64,000 nt of DNA from JAGAJR01 sp048463395 (GCA_048463395.1 DBFWPL010000010.1:1-64000); one strand, 5' to 3'; counted from the stretch's first letter, positions 54,944 through 63,779 are shown. Notes: generated by a model from the letters alone, not told the origin. Program-made: numbers and translations.

Positions 54944-55128
54944 CATATCCCGAAAGGCAATAGGATTCTCGCCGCATTAAATGCTTGTAAAACAAAGGAT
55001 TTCCTCTGGGATAGTCCGTGTAACTAGCGGGAAATGGCACCGATTGCGGCATCTCACACGGACTCAGTTAAGTTATTGATTTGTAAAGAAAAAAGACGCT
55101 TTCAGCGTCTTCATTTTAATTGGCAGAC
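54944..55128 (+). repeat. Diverged repeat B
   Basis: Partner of repeat A, 1.7 kb away in the same orientation. It adds an internal inverted repeat AGTCCGTGT/ACACGGACT (55014-55022 with 55066-55074) and keeps the GACGCT/AGCGTC hairpin (55095-55109). The two repeats enclose the two frameshifted genes. Confidence 0.6.
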
Positions 55129-55129
55129 C

Positions 55130-55240
55130 AAACTTTATAATCTTAGGAAAAAATACTCCGATGAATTAGCAGAAATGCACCTTATTATTGAGAGCATGGA
55201 CGATGATTTAAAACAGATGATAATGGCTAAAAAAGACTGA
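55130..55240 (+). pseudogene. 3' fragment of an unknown gene
   Basis: A reading frame ending LYNLRKKYSDELAEMHLIIE...AKKD runs out of repeat B into unique sequence. The helical, charged end looks like real protein, but its upstream part is the repeat and no good start or ribosome binding site is visible. It is probably the tail of a gene cut by the repeat or by recombination. Confidence 0.35.
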
Positions 55241-55285
55241 TTTTCAATATTTTTATTATATAAGCTATAACAAAGGAAAATAAAA

Positions 55286-55561
55286 ATGATTGAAGATTAT
55301 TACATCTGCTTAGATGCCACCGCCTTGTATTTTGCTCATAAATATTTAGCCGATAAGACCTGTCGTGTAATGCGTTGCTATACAGGCAGAGAAGTTGAGC
55401 TTGTCGTCAGAACTATGGAAGCCAATAAAAGCAAGAATTTTTACACGCTTCGCACTATGCAAAATAAAATGCTAAAGGCTAAAATCAAAAACCTTGAGGT
55501 CTTGGGAGCTGTTTTTGAAAGAGCAGATAGAGAAGAAAATAAAATTTTGAAAGTGTTTTAA
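55286..55561 (+). CDS. Hypothetical small protein
   Basis: A 91-residue protein, ATG at 55286 with CAAAGGAAAAT upstream. It is soluble, with an N-terminal DYYICLDATALYFAHKYLAD and a basic helical C-terminus. I do not recognise it. It is co-directional with the preceding fragment and lies 104 bp before the ATPase gene. Confidence 0.5.
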   Translation: MIEDYYICLDATALYFAHKYLADKTCRVMRCYTGREVELVVRTMEANKSKNFYTLRTMQNKMLKAKIKNLEVLGAVFERADREENKILKVF

Positions 55562-55664
55562 GTGCATAATTTCGCACAATAATTGTGCAAAAACTCTATA
55601 ATATATTGTTTTTGCTTTTTATTATGATAACCTCTTAAATATAAGTATATTTAAGGGGTTCAAA

Positions 55665-57179
55665 ATGCATATTCAAAAATTAAACATTATAAAATTTCGC
55701 GATATTGAAAATTTTTCATTTAATTTCGGAAATAAATTAACATTTATAGCTGGTACAAATGGAACCTCTAAAACATCAATTTTGGGTTTAATAGCTCAGC
55801 CTTTTGTTTTTACCAAAGATAAAGAGGTTGTATATAGAACCATTTCTGGAAATGCCTATAGAACTAGATATTCTGATTTACATAAATTCTCAGAATACGA
55901 AAATGTCGCAGAGATTCAATATGATATTCAAATGACAGATGTTCATAATCAAAATGGTGTTCCTGTTGTTTTGCCGGTAAGAGGTCAACCAAGAAAAGGG
56001 GCCGGAGAAAAAGGCTATAGATTTGTAGTCGAAAGAGGACGCACACCAGGAAGTGGTAATTTTCAATTGCCAGTTATTTATATGGGGTTAAAGAGATTAT
56101 TTCCTTTAGGGGAACATAAGGAAGATGTAAAGCTTCAAAACGTAGAAATGACAGATGAAGAAAGAGCCTTATATAATAGTTGGCATAAGGAGATTATGTT
56201 AAATTTAAATAATGAAGATTTTGTTTTGGAAGAGGCAAAAACATCAAGTAAGGCATATATTGGAGGAAGATGTAGTAAATATGATACAAAAGGATTTTCT
56301 GCAGGACAGGATAATTTGGGACAAGTTTTTACGGCAATTCTTTCCTATAAAAGGTTAAAAGAGAACCTAGGGGATGCTTATAAAGGAGGATTGCTGTTGA
56401 TTGATGAGTTAGAAGCGACGATGCATCCTCAGGCTTTATGTAATTTGATAAACTTTTTATATAAGTATGCAAGAGATTATTCTTTACAGATTATTGTAAC
56501 AACACACTCTTTAATGGTATTAGAATTAGCTCTTAGACATGAACATCGTTTTGATACTGAAGTTGTGTATTTATCTAAGTCCAGAGGGAATATTCGTTTA
56601 ATTGATAAAAATAATTTTAGTGAAATTAAAGAGGATATGACCTGCAAAGTCGAAAAAATAGCAAAAGATGTGTACGCAATATGTGAGGATGATGAAGCCA
56701 CTTCATTTTTAAATAATTTATTACGCCCAAAAGATAAACAGAGAGTAAAAATTATATCTGCAAAACTAGGTTGCAAGCAATTAGTTAATATGGCTCTCTC
56801 AGATGCTTCTAAAATAGCTAAAGTATTGTATATTTTAGATGGAGATGAATCAAAAAATACCAAAGCTAAAAAGAGCAAAAACATTTGTATTTTACCGGGG
56901 GATACTTCTCCAGAAGCTTTAGTTTATAATTTTTTAAAAGCAAAAGATGAAGGTGATAGTTTCTGGAATGATTTTAAACCCAAAAGAATATATTTTAATG
57001 GTTTTGCAGAAACGCCCAATAGCCGAGAGAAATTTAAAGAATATTTTAAATATTTGAAAACCATTGATAAAAACATGTGGAGGCGCTTTTTCAGAGCTTG
57101 GATGAAAGAAAATACTACTGATGTAGCGACATTTAGAGAGCAATTTTTGAAAAAGGTTGAAGCGGTTTGTAAAAATTAA
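55665..57179 (+). CDS. OLD-like AAA ATPase with C-terminal TOPRIM-type nuclease domain
   Basis: A 504-residue protein. An SMC/RecF-type ATPase (Walker A GTNGTSKT at 30-37, Walker B LLLIDELEATMHP near 242-254, THS near 280) is followed by a TOPRIM-like domain with acidic ICEDDEA (about 339), ILDGDE (about 390) and a PGDTSPE loop (about 412). This is the OLD-family layout used by several phage-defence nucleases. It is clearly AT-richer than the core genes and uses AGA/AAA/TTA codons. It is followed by an adenine methylase. Whether it belongs to a named system (Class 2 OLD, PARIS-like or other) cannot be settled by eye. Confidence 0.8.
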   Translation: MHIQKLNIIKFRDIENFSFNFGNKLTFIAGTNGTSKTSILGLIAQPFVFTKDKEVVYRTISGNAYRTRYSDLHKFSEYENVAEIQYDIQMTDVHNQNGVPVVLPVRGQPRKGAGEKGYRFVVERGRTPGSGNFQLPVIYMGLKRLFPLGEHKEDVKLQNVEMTDEERALYNSWHKEIMLNLNNEDFVLEEAKTSSKAYIGGRCSKYDTKGFSAGQDNLGQVFTAILSYKRLKENLGDAYKGGLLLIDELEATMHPQALCNLINFLYKYARDYSLQIIVTTHSLMVLELALRHEHRFDTEVVYLSKSRGNIRLIDKNNFSEIKEDMTCKVEKIAKDVYAICEDDEATSFLNNLLRPKDKQRVKIISAKLGCKQLVNMALSDASKIAKVLYILDGDESKNTKAKKSKNICILPGDTSPEALVYNFLKAKDEGDSFWNDFKPKRIYFNGFAETPNSREKFKEYFKYLKTIDKNMWRRFFRAWMKENTTDVATFREQFLKKVEAVCKN

Positions 57180-57251
57180 TTATAAAGGTTTCTTGAATTT
57201 TATATAATTATATTTTATAAGATATACAATATCTTGATTTTAGGTTGTAAG

Positions 57252-58118
57252 ATGCTGAATAATAGTCCTTTGAGATATCCGGGAGGTAAAAGCCGTGTTT
57301 CTGGCTTTGTTGCTCAATTAATACGAAATAACAACATAGTCAAAGGTAATTATGTTGAGCCTTTTGCCGGAGGAGCCGGAGTTGCATTAAATCTTTTATT
57401 TAATGCAACAGTCGATAATATATATATTAATGATAAGGATCGGGCTATATATGCATTTTGGCTTGCTATTACTCAAAATACAGAACAGTTTATAGAAAAA
57501 ATTTCTCGCACCGAAATTACAATATTTGAATGGGAAAAACAAAGAGAAATACAACGCAACAAAATGAACGTATCTTTGTTTGATTTAGGCTTTTCTACTT
57601 TTTTTCTTAATAGAACTAATCGCTCAGGTATCATTATGGGGGGAGCAATTGGCGGAAAGCAGCAAGCTGGTACTTGGAAATTAGATGTACGTTTTAATAA
57701 GGAAAAATTAATTTCAAAAATTTTAAAAATTGCATCTTATAAAAACCAAATTCATATTGAAAATAAGGATGTTATTGAATTTTTAAAAGATAATGTTGCC
57801 AATTTAGACGTTGATAATACACTAATTTATTTAGATCCTCCTTATTATGAAAAAGGGAAAAAGCTCTACATGAATTCATTTAATCATGCAGAACATGAAA
57901 ATTTATATAATCAAATTAATAGGATGAGACATCTGTGGATTGTTTCTTACGATGATAATGAAAATATTCATAAGATTTATCAAGAAAAGAGAAATATTAC
58001 ATATCCTTTACGTTATTCAGCAGGAACAAAATGCATAGGTTCAGAAGTTATGTTTGCCAGTGATAATTTAATTGTCGATGTCGACTGTAATCCTCTTCTT
58101 TTCAATAAAGCAGCTTAA
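57252..58118 (+). CDS. D12-class N6-adenine DNA methyltransferase
   Basis: 288 residues from the ATG at 57252. Dam/D12 features: SPLRYPGGKSR at the N-terminus, the SAM motif EPFAGGAGVAL (about 36), a central NRTNRSG and the catalytic DPPYY (about 195-199). It is AT-rich like the neighbouring ATPase gene and lies 72 bp after it. Target sequence unknown; D12 enzymes commonly methylate GATC or related sites, not GANTC. The end overlaps the convergent recombinase gene by 4 bp. Confidence 0.88.
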   Translation: MLNNSPLRYPGGKSRVSGFVAQLIRNNNIVKGNYVEPFAGGAGVALNLLFNATVDNIYINDKDRAIYAFWLAITQNTEQFIEKISRTEITIFEWEKQREIQRNKMNVSLFDLGFSTFFLNRTNRSGIIMGGAIGGKQQAGTWKLDVRFNKEKLISKILKIASYKNQIHIENKDVIEFLKDNVANLDVDNTLIYLDPPYYEKGKKLYMNSFNHAEHENLYNQINRMRHLWIVSYDDNENIHKIYQEKRNITYPLRYSAGTKCIGSEVMFASDNLIVDVDCNPLLFNKAA

Positions 58119-58714
58119 ACCATCTCGACAATTTTCTTCTGGGCATCGGTGTTGTATTCGATATAGCGTTGGGTGGTGGAAAGGGTGGAATGTCCTGCCA
58201 GCATGCGAACATCGTTTAATGTTCCGCCGGCAAGGCTGATGTTTTTTGCGGCGGTGGTGATGAAAGTTCTGCGGCCGCTATGTGAGGAACAGCCCTTGAA
58301 ACCAATGTCCTTATATAAATTATAGAAAAAGTTGACGATTGCCTGCGGACTGGTTTTATTGTCACGTTCTGTCGTGATGATTCGATTCGTTAATACAAAA
58401 TGCTCGTTTTTCTTCTGTTCAGCCAACAATTCCGCCAATAAAACCGCCAAATCTTTGTGCATGGGAATTGTCCGGCCAGATTGTCTACCTTTGGATGCTT
58501 TATTAATAAGATTGATCTCGTGACTTAGTTGTCCTTCCGAGTCGCAAACCATCAGCCAAGTCAAATTCGCAATTTCTTTGGCTCGTAGCCCTGCCTTGTA
58601 ACTCAACATAAAGATAATTTTGTTACGGAGCGGATATCTTGTCTGTTCCAAGTAACCTAACATCAGCTCTTGCTGCTTTGTCGTTAGGATTTTTGCCTGC
58701 TTATTGAGTGCCAT
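58115..58714 (-). CDS. Short tyrosine recombinase
   Basis: A 199-residue catalytic domain without the N-terminal DNA-binding domain of normal integrases. The active-site residues are complete: R44 (AGLRAKEIANL), H145-x2-R148 (HSGRRTF), H175 (LAGHSTLSTTQRY) and Y184. Such short forms occur as fimbrial-type invertases and as element-borne recombinases. It marks the right end of the ATPase-methylase block. Its base composition is nearer to the host genes than to the ATPase gene. Confidence 0.88.
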   Translation of the reverse strand: MALNKQAKILTTKQQELMLGYLEQTRYPLRNKIIFMLSYKAGLRAKEIANLTWLMVCDSEGQLSHEINLINKASKGRQSGRTIPMHKDLAVLLAELLAEQKKNEHFVLTNRIITTERDNKTSPQAIVNFFYNLYKDIGFKGCSSHSGRRTFITTAAKNISLAGGTLNDVRMLAGHSTLSTTQRYIEYNTDAQKKIVEMV

Positions 58715-58757
58715 TTTTCGCCTTAAACTTATTATGCTATTGAATTTACATTATAAA

Positions 58758-58828
58758 TTATAATGAGTATAAAATAAAAGTCCAGGCTCAAAGTCTTGTA
58801 ACGCTTGAAAAATAAGGACTCATTATAA
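58758..58828. repeat. 11 bp inverted repeat upstream of the recombinase
   Basis: TTATAATGAGT (58758-58768) and ACTCATTATAA (58818-58828) are perfect inverted arms around 49 bp, between the recombinase start and the small secreted protein gene. It may be a recombinase site or an operator. Confidence 0.4.
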
Positions 58829-58850
58829 AACTTAAATTATATAATGGGTT

Positions 58851-59063
58851 TTAGCCACCACATACTTTGCAAGGTCTGGCACCTTGTGATTTTGCCTTGT
58901 CTTTGGTGGTTTTGACGCAGTTTTTCGTGCATTTTTTAGCCCATTTGCAGGTTGGGCTGTGATAAATATAGGTTTTGACGTTCATAATCACGGTTGAACT
59001 GTCGGAAGCCAATACAGGTGCGGATAAAAGCAGGAATATTAATAAGCATACGGTCTTTTTCAC
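58851..59063 (-). CDS. Small secreted Ada-like metal-binding protein
   Basis: A 70-residue protein with a signal peptide (about 1-19, ending VLA) and a mature part of about 50 residues: YHSPTCKWAKKC ... GARPCKVCGG. The histidine/cysteine pattern with RPCxxC resembles the zinc-binding module of Ada-like and nuclease-associated domains. It starts at GTG 59063, overlapping the hydrolase stop by one base (TAGTG), so it is translationally coupled. Confidence 0.65.
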   Translation of the reverse strand: MKKTVCLLIFLLLSAPVLASDSSTVIMNVKTYIYHSPTCKWAKKCTKNCVKTTKDKAKSQGARPCKVCGG

Positions 59064-59809
59064 TATTCGCTCCAGACTTTATTATAAATTTTTCCCCAAC
59101 CGGTATTATGAGTTGCTCCTTTGACTTCAATAATTAAATCATCGTCCTTGAGAAACTCCCGAACCAATATCGGCGGCATAACCTCGTCATTGCTGCCGAC
59201 ATAATGAATTTGCGGGATTTTGGCGAACTGTTTGCGGTAGCTTTCTAAATTCATTGACTCATTAAGCGGCGGCAGATTGTGATATTGTGTCCACGCCAGA
59301 TGGTCGAGATTTCCGGCAATGGTTATAATTTTTTTGACATTCAGTCCTGGTTTAGCTGTTGCAACTAAGCCCGCAACTTGAGCACCGCCTGAAAAGCTGA
59401 CTAAAATAACAGGGCTATTGCCGACAATCTGCTTTATCACTTCATACTCTGCATTAATGATTTCCGGGGCAAATCGGGCTGTTGTCCAATGCCTTTTTGA
59501 GCAAATCGGACTTTTGACATATTGGCACGGACGGGCAAGATAAATAACGTTCGAGCCTTTATCACCAAAAGCAAGCTCTCTGACTAATGTTCCGTGTGGT
59601 GTCGGGTCTTGGGTTGCTCGGCCATGAGCATTAAAGGCATAACCGTCGCCTTCAATATATATTTTGTAAGGTGCGGTCGGATTGGTAATCTTTTGCCACG
59701 TTGCAAGCGTGAAATCTCTTGTTTCAATTTCTTTATACACAAAATCAGCCGGAGCCTTGATTGTCGAACAACCGGCTAGAAACAGCAGAGTTATTAATAC
59801 TTTTATCAT
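59063..59809 (-). CDS. Lipoprotein alpha/beta hydrolase
   Basis: A 248-residue protein with a lipobox signal (LLFLAGC, cysteine about 14). It has an alpha/beta hydrolase core: YIEGDGYAFNAHGR, nucleophile elbow VSFSGGAQVAGLV (serine about 143), an acidic residue in YVGSNDEVMPP and histidine in VKGATHNTGWG. It is therefore likely an active esterase/lipase-type enzyme on the periplasmic face; the substrate is unknown. Confidence 0.75.
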   Translation of the reverse strand: MIKVLITLLFLAGCSTIKAPADFVYKEIETRDFTLATWQKITNPTAPYKIYIEGDGYAFNAHGRATQDPTPHGTLVRELAFGDKGSNVIYLARPCQYVKSPICSKRHWTTARFAPEIINAEYEVIKQIVGNSPVILVSFSGGAQVAGLVATAKPGLNVKKIITIAGNLDHLAWTQYHNLPPLNESMNLESYRKQFAKIPQIHYVGSNDEVMPPILVREFLKDDDLIIEVKGATHNTGWGKIYNKVWSE

Positions 59810-60171
59810 ACGTTAAGCCCCTTATAAAGCAACTATATCGGCTTATTTATAAAAATTCCAGAGGGTTTTTGACTTTTAGCTTGATTGTCTTCAAAAGGCT
59901 TTATAATATAAATTCAGGCTCGGAATTTTCTGTGCTTAGTACCTTTAGTGGTACGGGGCTTTCATCGGCTCTTATAGTCGTCGGTGTTGGATATAACATC
60001 GTCATATTGTCAGCTACTCATCATAGCCGGCAGTAAATATATCCCCGATACATAGCAATATGGTCGGGGAGCTTTTAGCGTATGTTCAGGAACCATATTA
60101 CTATCTCTGAAAGAATATGGCTCTAAAGGTTAAAAGAATCATTTACGACTATATGATTGATGAACTCTCCG
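59810..60171 (+). promoter_or_regulatory. Long structured leader of the autotransporter gene
   Basis: The 424 bp gap before the autotransporter holds several hairpins: GTACC/GGTAC (about 59940-59955), CCCCGA/TCGGGG (60043-60069) and CCATATT/AATATGG (about 60092-60119). It also holds two short reading frames: 60060-60110 (MVGELLAYVQEPYYYL) and 60117-60182 (21 residues from MALKVKRI). Neither has a clear ribosome binding site. A terminator follows before the gene. No known riboswitch was recognised. Confidence 0.4.
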
Positions 60172-60200
60172 ACCACCTTTAATACAGGTGGTTTTCTTTT
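60172..60200 (+). terminator. Terminator in the autotransporter leader
   Basis: ACCACCT-N7-AGGTGGT followed by TTTCTTTT, 34 bp before the autotransporter ATG. A terminator in this position suggests attenuation or the end of a small RNA. Confidence 0.75.
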
Positions 60201-60233
60201 AATTGCAACTAAAGAAAAAGGAAGTCTAATCAT

Positions 60234-62714
60234 ATGAAAAAAACTTTATTAATGACAACGGCATTGGTGGCACTTTCAGTGTCCGGCAATGCTTATGCAG
60301 ACATAACTATTAATTCAGATACGGTTTTGGAAGAGCACTATACTGATAATGTTATCATTTCCGGTGGTAATGTTACAGCCCAAGACAGTTCCACAGTCAG
60401 TCTGAATTATCCTGACGGGAAAAATTTAACGGTTAACGGTGGAACATTATCTTTAAATGACTCCACAATTAAAACTTTTGACGGCAATACTGAAATTAGC
60501 GGAGATGCCGTCATTAATTTAAATAATGACAGTGATATCAGCACCAACAAGCTGACTGTCAGCGGAGGAACTGTTAACCTTAATAAGGGCGAACTCAGAG
60601 GAAATAATTCATTTGTTATGACCGGCGGTACAATTAACGCAAACGGACAGACACAAATAGGTTCTGTTGGACGAGATACCAAAAAGGTTGAAGGAACTGT
60701 AACAAGTTATGCCGGCGGAACAACAGATATCAGCGGCGGCTCAATCAATGTCAAGGGCGGTGTTGGTCTTGGCAGTTCGGCAAATGATATTTATGACAAT
60801 GGCAATATTATTTTTGGTACATCTATCAAAGTAAAAGGTGATGCTGCTTTGAATATCAAGGAAGGAGCCACCTTATTTGCTTATGAAAATTACAAAATCG
60901 ATGAACCGGATTTAGATAATCCTGACCTTGATGTTATTACCTTTGGCAATAAAGCAACAATCACCATGAATGATAACACCTCAAAAATCAATTTGGCCGG
61001 TGCTTTAAGTGCCAACATTAACGGTGATGATCGCGGCAAAATTCATTTTCAAAATTCTGGAGCCAAAATTGACGGTAATGTTGAAGCCGTCAGCCTGATT
61101 TTTGAAGACAGCCACTCTTTAAGCAAAGCCATTAGCGGTGATATCGGAGCCTTGGATGTCTTAGCCATCAATAAGGGAACATTAACATTTGACAAAGAGC
61201 CGACAGATACAATCACAACAGTTCAAGTCGGCAATGGTTCAACACTTGATATCGGTGATAAAACCTTACATTCAACCGGTGATAAAGCAGACGGTGAAGG
61301 TGTTTTCTTTGCTGACAATTCAACTTTGGCCTTTACGGTAACTGACAAAGATACTTATGGCAAAATCAAAGCCAACTACATCAAAATCAGCGAAAACGGC
61401 ACAAATTTGAACATGACCCTAAACGGTGCTGCTTTGGCTAAAGGCGAAACTGCTACTTTTAAATTATTTAATGGTGCTGATACTGCTGAAGCAGAAGTTG
61501 AAGGCAAATTTGCCAATTTAAGCAAAAATTCCCGTTATGAATTTAAAGATAATGGTGATGGAATATTTGAAGTTACGTCTGTCGGCTCTGCCACAGATGC
61601 CGTTGTTGATGCCGGCGGTTCTGCCAACAATGCCGGAACAGCCGAGGCTTGGGACAGTGTCAGTGCATCAACCAGTTCTCCGGTTGCTGCCGCAGTTACA
61701 GAAAAACTGGCACAGCTTTCCAACAGTACCAATGCTACCGAACAGAAAGCCTATGTTGATGCTTTGACAGCAGTTGCTCCTGAAGTTGCACCAATGGTTC
61801 AGAAAACCCAAACCGAAACAGCCAATCAGGTCTTTGGTGCTGTCAGCACTCGTCTGACTGGTGGTTCAATCTCAACCGGCGGTGAAGGTATGGCTTCTGG
61901 CGACAATATCTTCAAACGTGGTGCCATGTGGGTTCAGGGCTTGTTTAACAAATCCAAACTGGATGATACTTCCAAGGCTAAAGGTTTTGACGCAGACAGT
62001 TCCGGTATTGCTTTCGGTGCCGAAAAGTTTGTAACCGATGATGTCAAAGTTGGTGTCGGTTATGCTTACACAAACACCGATATTGACGGCTTTATGCGTG
62101 ATACGGATGTTGATACACATACCGCGATTGTTTACGGTGAGTACAAACCGTCCAACTGGTATGTAAACGGTATTGCGACTTATGGCTGGTCTGATTATGA
62201 AGAAAATAAAAACGTTGCCGGTGTTGGTGTCAAGGCTGACTACGATGTTGAAACCTTTGGCTTACAGGCGATGACCGGTTATGATATGCAAGTAAACGGT
62301 TTAGGTATTACACCGGAAGCAGGCTTGCGTTATATTCACATCAAACGAGACGCTTACAAAGATTCTGCCGACCAGCGTGTTTCTGCTAATGACAGCGATA
62401 TCTTGACAGGTGTCATCGGAGCCAAAGTCAGCAAAAACTTTGAGCTGTCCAATGGTATGAATATCAAGCCGGAAGCCAGAATTGCCGCAACCTATGACCT
62501 GTTTAACGATGATGTTAATTCGGTTGTAACTTTGGCTAATGGTTCGGCTTATGCGGTTGAAGGTGAAGCTCTTGACCGTTTCGGAATGGAATTTGGTGCC
62601 GGTGTAACGGCAGAAGTCAACGACAATGTTGAACTCTCGCTTGGTTACGAAGGCAAATTCCGTGAGGACTACCAAGACCACACAGGATTGATTAACGCTA
62701 AGTATAAATTTTAA
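60234..62714 (+). CDS. Autotransporter (type Va) outer-membrane protein
   Basis: An 826-residue protein with a signal peptide (MKKTLLMTTALVALSVSGNAYA, 22 residues). The Asn/Gly/Thr-rich passenger (about 23-490) has repeated short beta segments (GGNVTAQDSSTVSL, LTVSGGTVNL, FVMTGGTINA) typical of a beta-helix. A linker follows, then a C-terminal autotransporter barrel (about 560-826) ending in aromatic YKF. No protease motif is seen, so it is probably an adhesin-like surface protein. GGAAG precedes the ATG. Confidence 0.92.
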   Translation: MKKTLLMTTALVALSVSGNAYADITINSDTVLEEHYTDNVIISGGNVTAQDSSTVSLNYPDGKNLTVNGGTLSLNDSTIKTFDGNTEISGDAVINLNNDSDISTNKLTVSGGTVNLNKGELRGNNSFVMTGGTINANGQTQIGSVGRDTKKVEGTVTSYAGGTTDISGGSINVKGGVGLGSSANDIYDNGNIIFGTSIKVKGDAALNIKEGATLFAYENYKIDEPDLDNPDLDVITFGNKATITMNDNTSKINLAGALSANINGDDRGKIHFQNSGAKIDGNVEAVSLIFEDSHSLSKAISGDIGALDVLAINKGTLTFDKEPTDTITTVQVGNGSTLDIGDKTLHSTGDKADGEGVFFADNSTLAFTVTDKDTYGKIKANYIKISENGTNLNMTLNGAALAKGETATFKLFNGADTAEAEVEGKFANLSKNSRYEFKDNGDGIFEVTSVGSATDAVVDAGGSANNAGTAEAWDSVSASTSSPVAAAVTEKLAQLSNSTNATEQKAYVDALTAVAPEVAPMVQKTQTETANQVFGAVSTRLTGGSISTGGEGMASGDNIFKRGAMWVQGLFNKSKLDDTSKAKGFDADSSGIAFGAEKFVTDDVKVGVGYAYTNTDIDGFMRDTDVDTHTAIVYGEYKPSNWYVNGIATYGWSDYEENKNVAGVGVKADYDVETFGLQAMTGYDMQVNGLGITPEAGLRYIHIKRDAYKDSADQRVSANDSDILTGVIGAKVSKNFELSNGMNIKPEARIAATYDLFNDDVNSVVTLANGSAYAVEGEALDRFGMEFGAGVTAEVNDNVELSLGYEGKFREDYQDHTGLINAKYKF

Positions 62715-62734
62715 GCGTTAAACCGCCAAAACAA

Positions 62735-62774
62735 AGCAGCCTCGGATATTTTTTATTCGGGGCTACTTTTTTGT
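62735..62774 (+). terminator. Autotransporter terminator
   Basis: AGCAGCCTCG pairs imperfectly with CGGGGCTACT over an AT-rich loop and is followed by six T, about 20 bp after the stop. Confidence 0.7.
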
Positions 62775-62783
62775 AAAAGTGCC

Positions 62784-62811
62784 CTTGACAATAAAAAATT
62801 TTTTGTTATTT
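62784..62811 (+). promoter_or_regulatory. Possible promoter before the interrupted gene
   Basis: TTGACA followed after about 16 bp by TATTTT, in the 259 bp gap after the autotransporter. The rest of the gap (to 62973) shows a CTACAGC/GCTGTAG inverted pair (about 62878 and 62923) but no gene. Confidence 0.4.
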
Positions 62812-62973
62812 TTGCGACAAATCCCATCGGGTCAAGCATATTCAGGTCTTGCTGCTTGTTAAAACATCATGAAGAACCTACAGCATTACAGCTTAGGATT
62901 CTCGTGATTTTTTTTAATTTCCACGGCTGTAGTGCCATCCGTTAAAATGCAATATTTTAAGAAAGGAAATTAA

Positions 62974-63738
62974 ATGAAAAAACAAAATCAAATATTAAGC
63001 CTTTAACAAGCTCTTGAATTTTATACAAATGGAACATTACCATTACCCTATCATCTAGACAAAGAACGTACGCCGTTCTTTGACGATGAAGAAATAAACG
63101 CAGCAAAAGCTGCCATTCGATCTTACGTTGAAAAAGGATTATTAAAGCTTTACGGAATTTCCGGTCAAATTGAAATAAATGACGTTCCATCAATGGACGA
63201 CAATTTTTTAAAAGTCACGCCCCAAAATAGCGAAGAAATTTTATACCCATTCAACGAATGGATTGACGTTGAAACGTCAAATTATTATTTTTCTCACCGC
63301 TACCCGGTTAGTAATATCTCTCGCCCAAGAGAGATATTACCGGCCGATTTATCGGCTTATGAAATTGACTGGCAACACAGCCTTGTGTTAAAAGGTCCCC
63401 TCTGTACAAATGCTGCTGATGGGCACCCATCTTTCACAACAGAAGGCTTTGTCTTTGTCGTCATCGATTTTGAAGAACTGGAACTGCTAAAAATGGCAGA
63501 AGATATGGATATAACAGAAGCTGAGGATGCTCTATCGGATAAAATCGAGGAAAAAAACGGCAAAAGCGACATCAAAAAAGCTTACCGTGTTTTTGCCATT
63601 AAACTTCGGGAAGCCGGCTATAACTTAAATCAGGCAACAATTGAAATTCGAGGGGTATTCAATGCCTTTAATTCTTCATATCCCACCGAACGAACGATTC
63701 GGGAACACATTCGGGATATAATTCCCACAAAAGACTAA
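62974..63738 (+). pseudogene. Unknown gene interrupted by a stop codon at codon 11
   Basis: AAGGAAA precedes the ATG at 62974, which reads MKKQNQILSL, then TAA (63004-63006), then continues in frame as QALEFYTNGTLPLPYHLDKE to the end at 63738. Restoring CAA for TAA gives about 254 residues. From the ATG at 63193 a 181-residue product could still be made, but no ribosome binding site is obvious. The acidic middle (DMDITEAEDALSDKIEEK) and basic helical end (YPTERTIREHIRDI) suggest a DNA-binding accessory protein. I do not recognise the family. Confidence 0.6.
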
Positions 63739-63751
63739 GCGATTCGCACCC

Positions 63752-63779
63752 AAAGGCCTCATGTTTGAGGCCTTTTTTT
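63752..63779 (+). terminator. Terminator after the interrupted gene
   Basis: AAAGGCCTC-ATGTTT-GAGGCCTTT followed by T-run, nested in CCC/GGG, 14 bp after the stop. Confidence 0.9.

Noticed and set aside
57252..58118. This methylase as the source of the GANTC signal
   Set aside because: It has the D12/Dam layout, which normally targets GATC-like sites; CcrM-type GANTC enzymes belong to a different methylase class, so the GANTC clusters need another enzyme elsewhere in the genome.
59761..60036. 91-codon plus-strand frame across the hydrolase start and the autotransporter leader
   Set aside because: Its first part is antisense to the lipoprotein signal and the rest is leader RNA; no start signal is seen.
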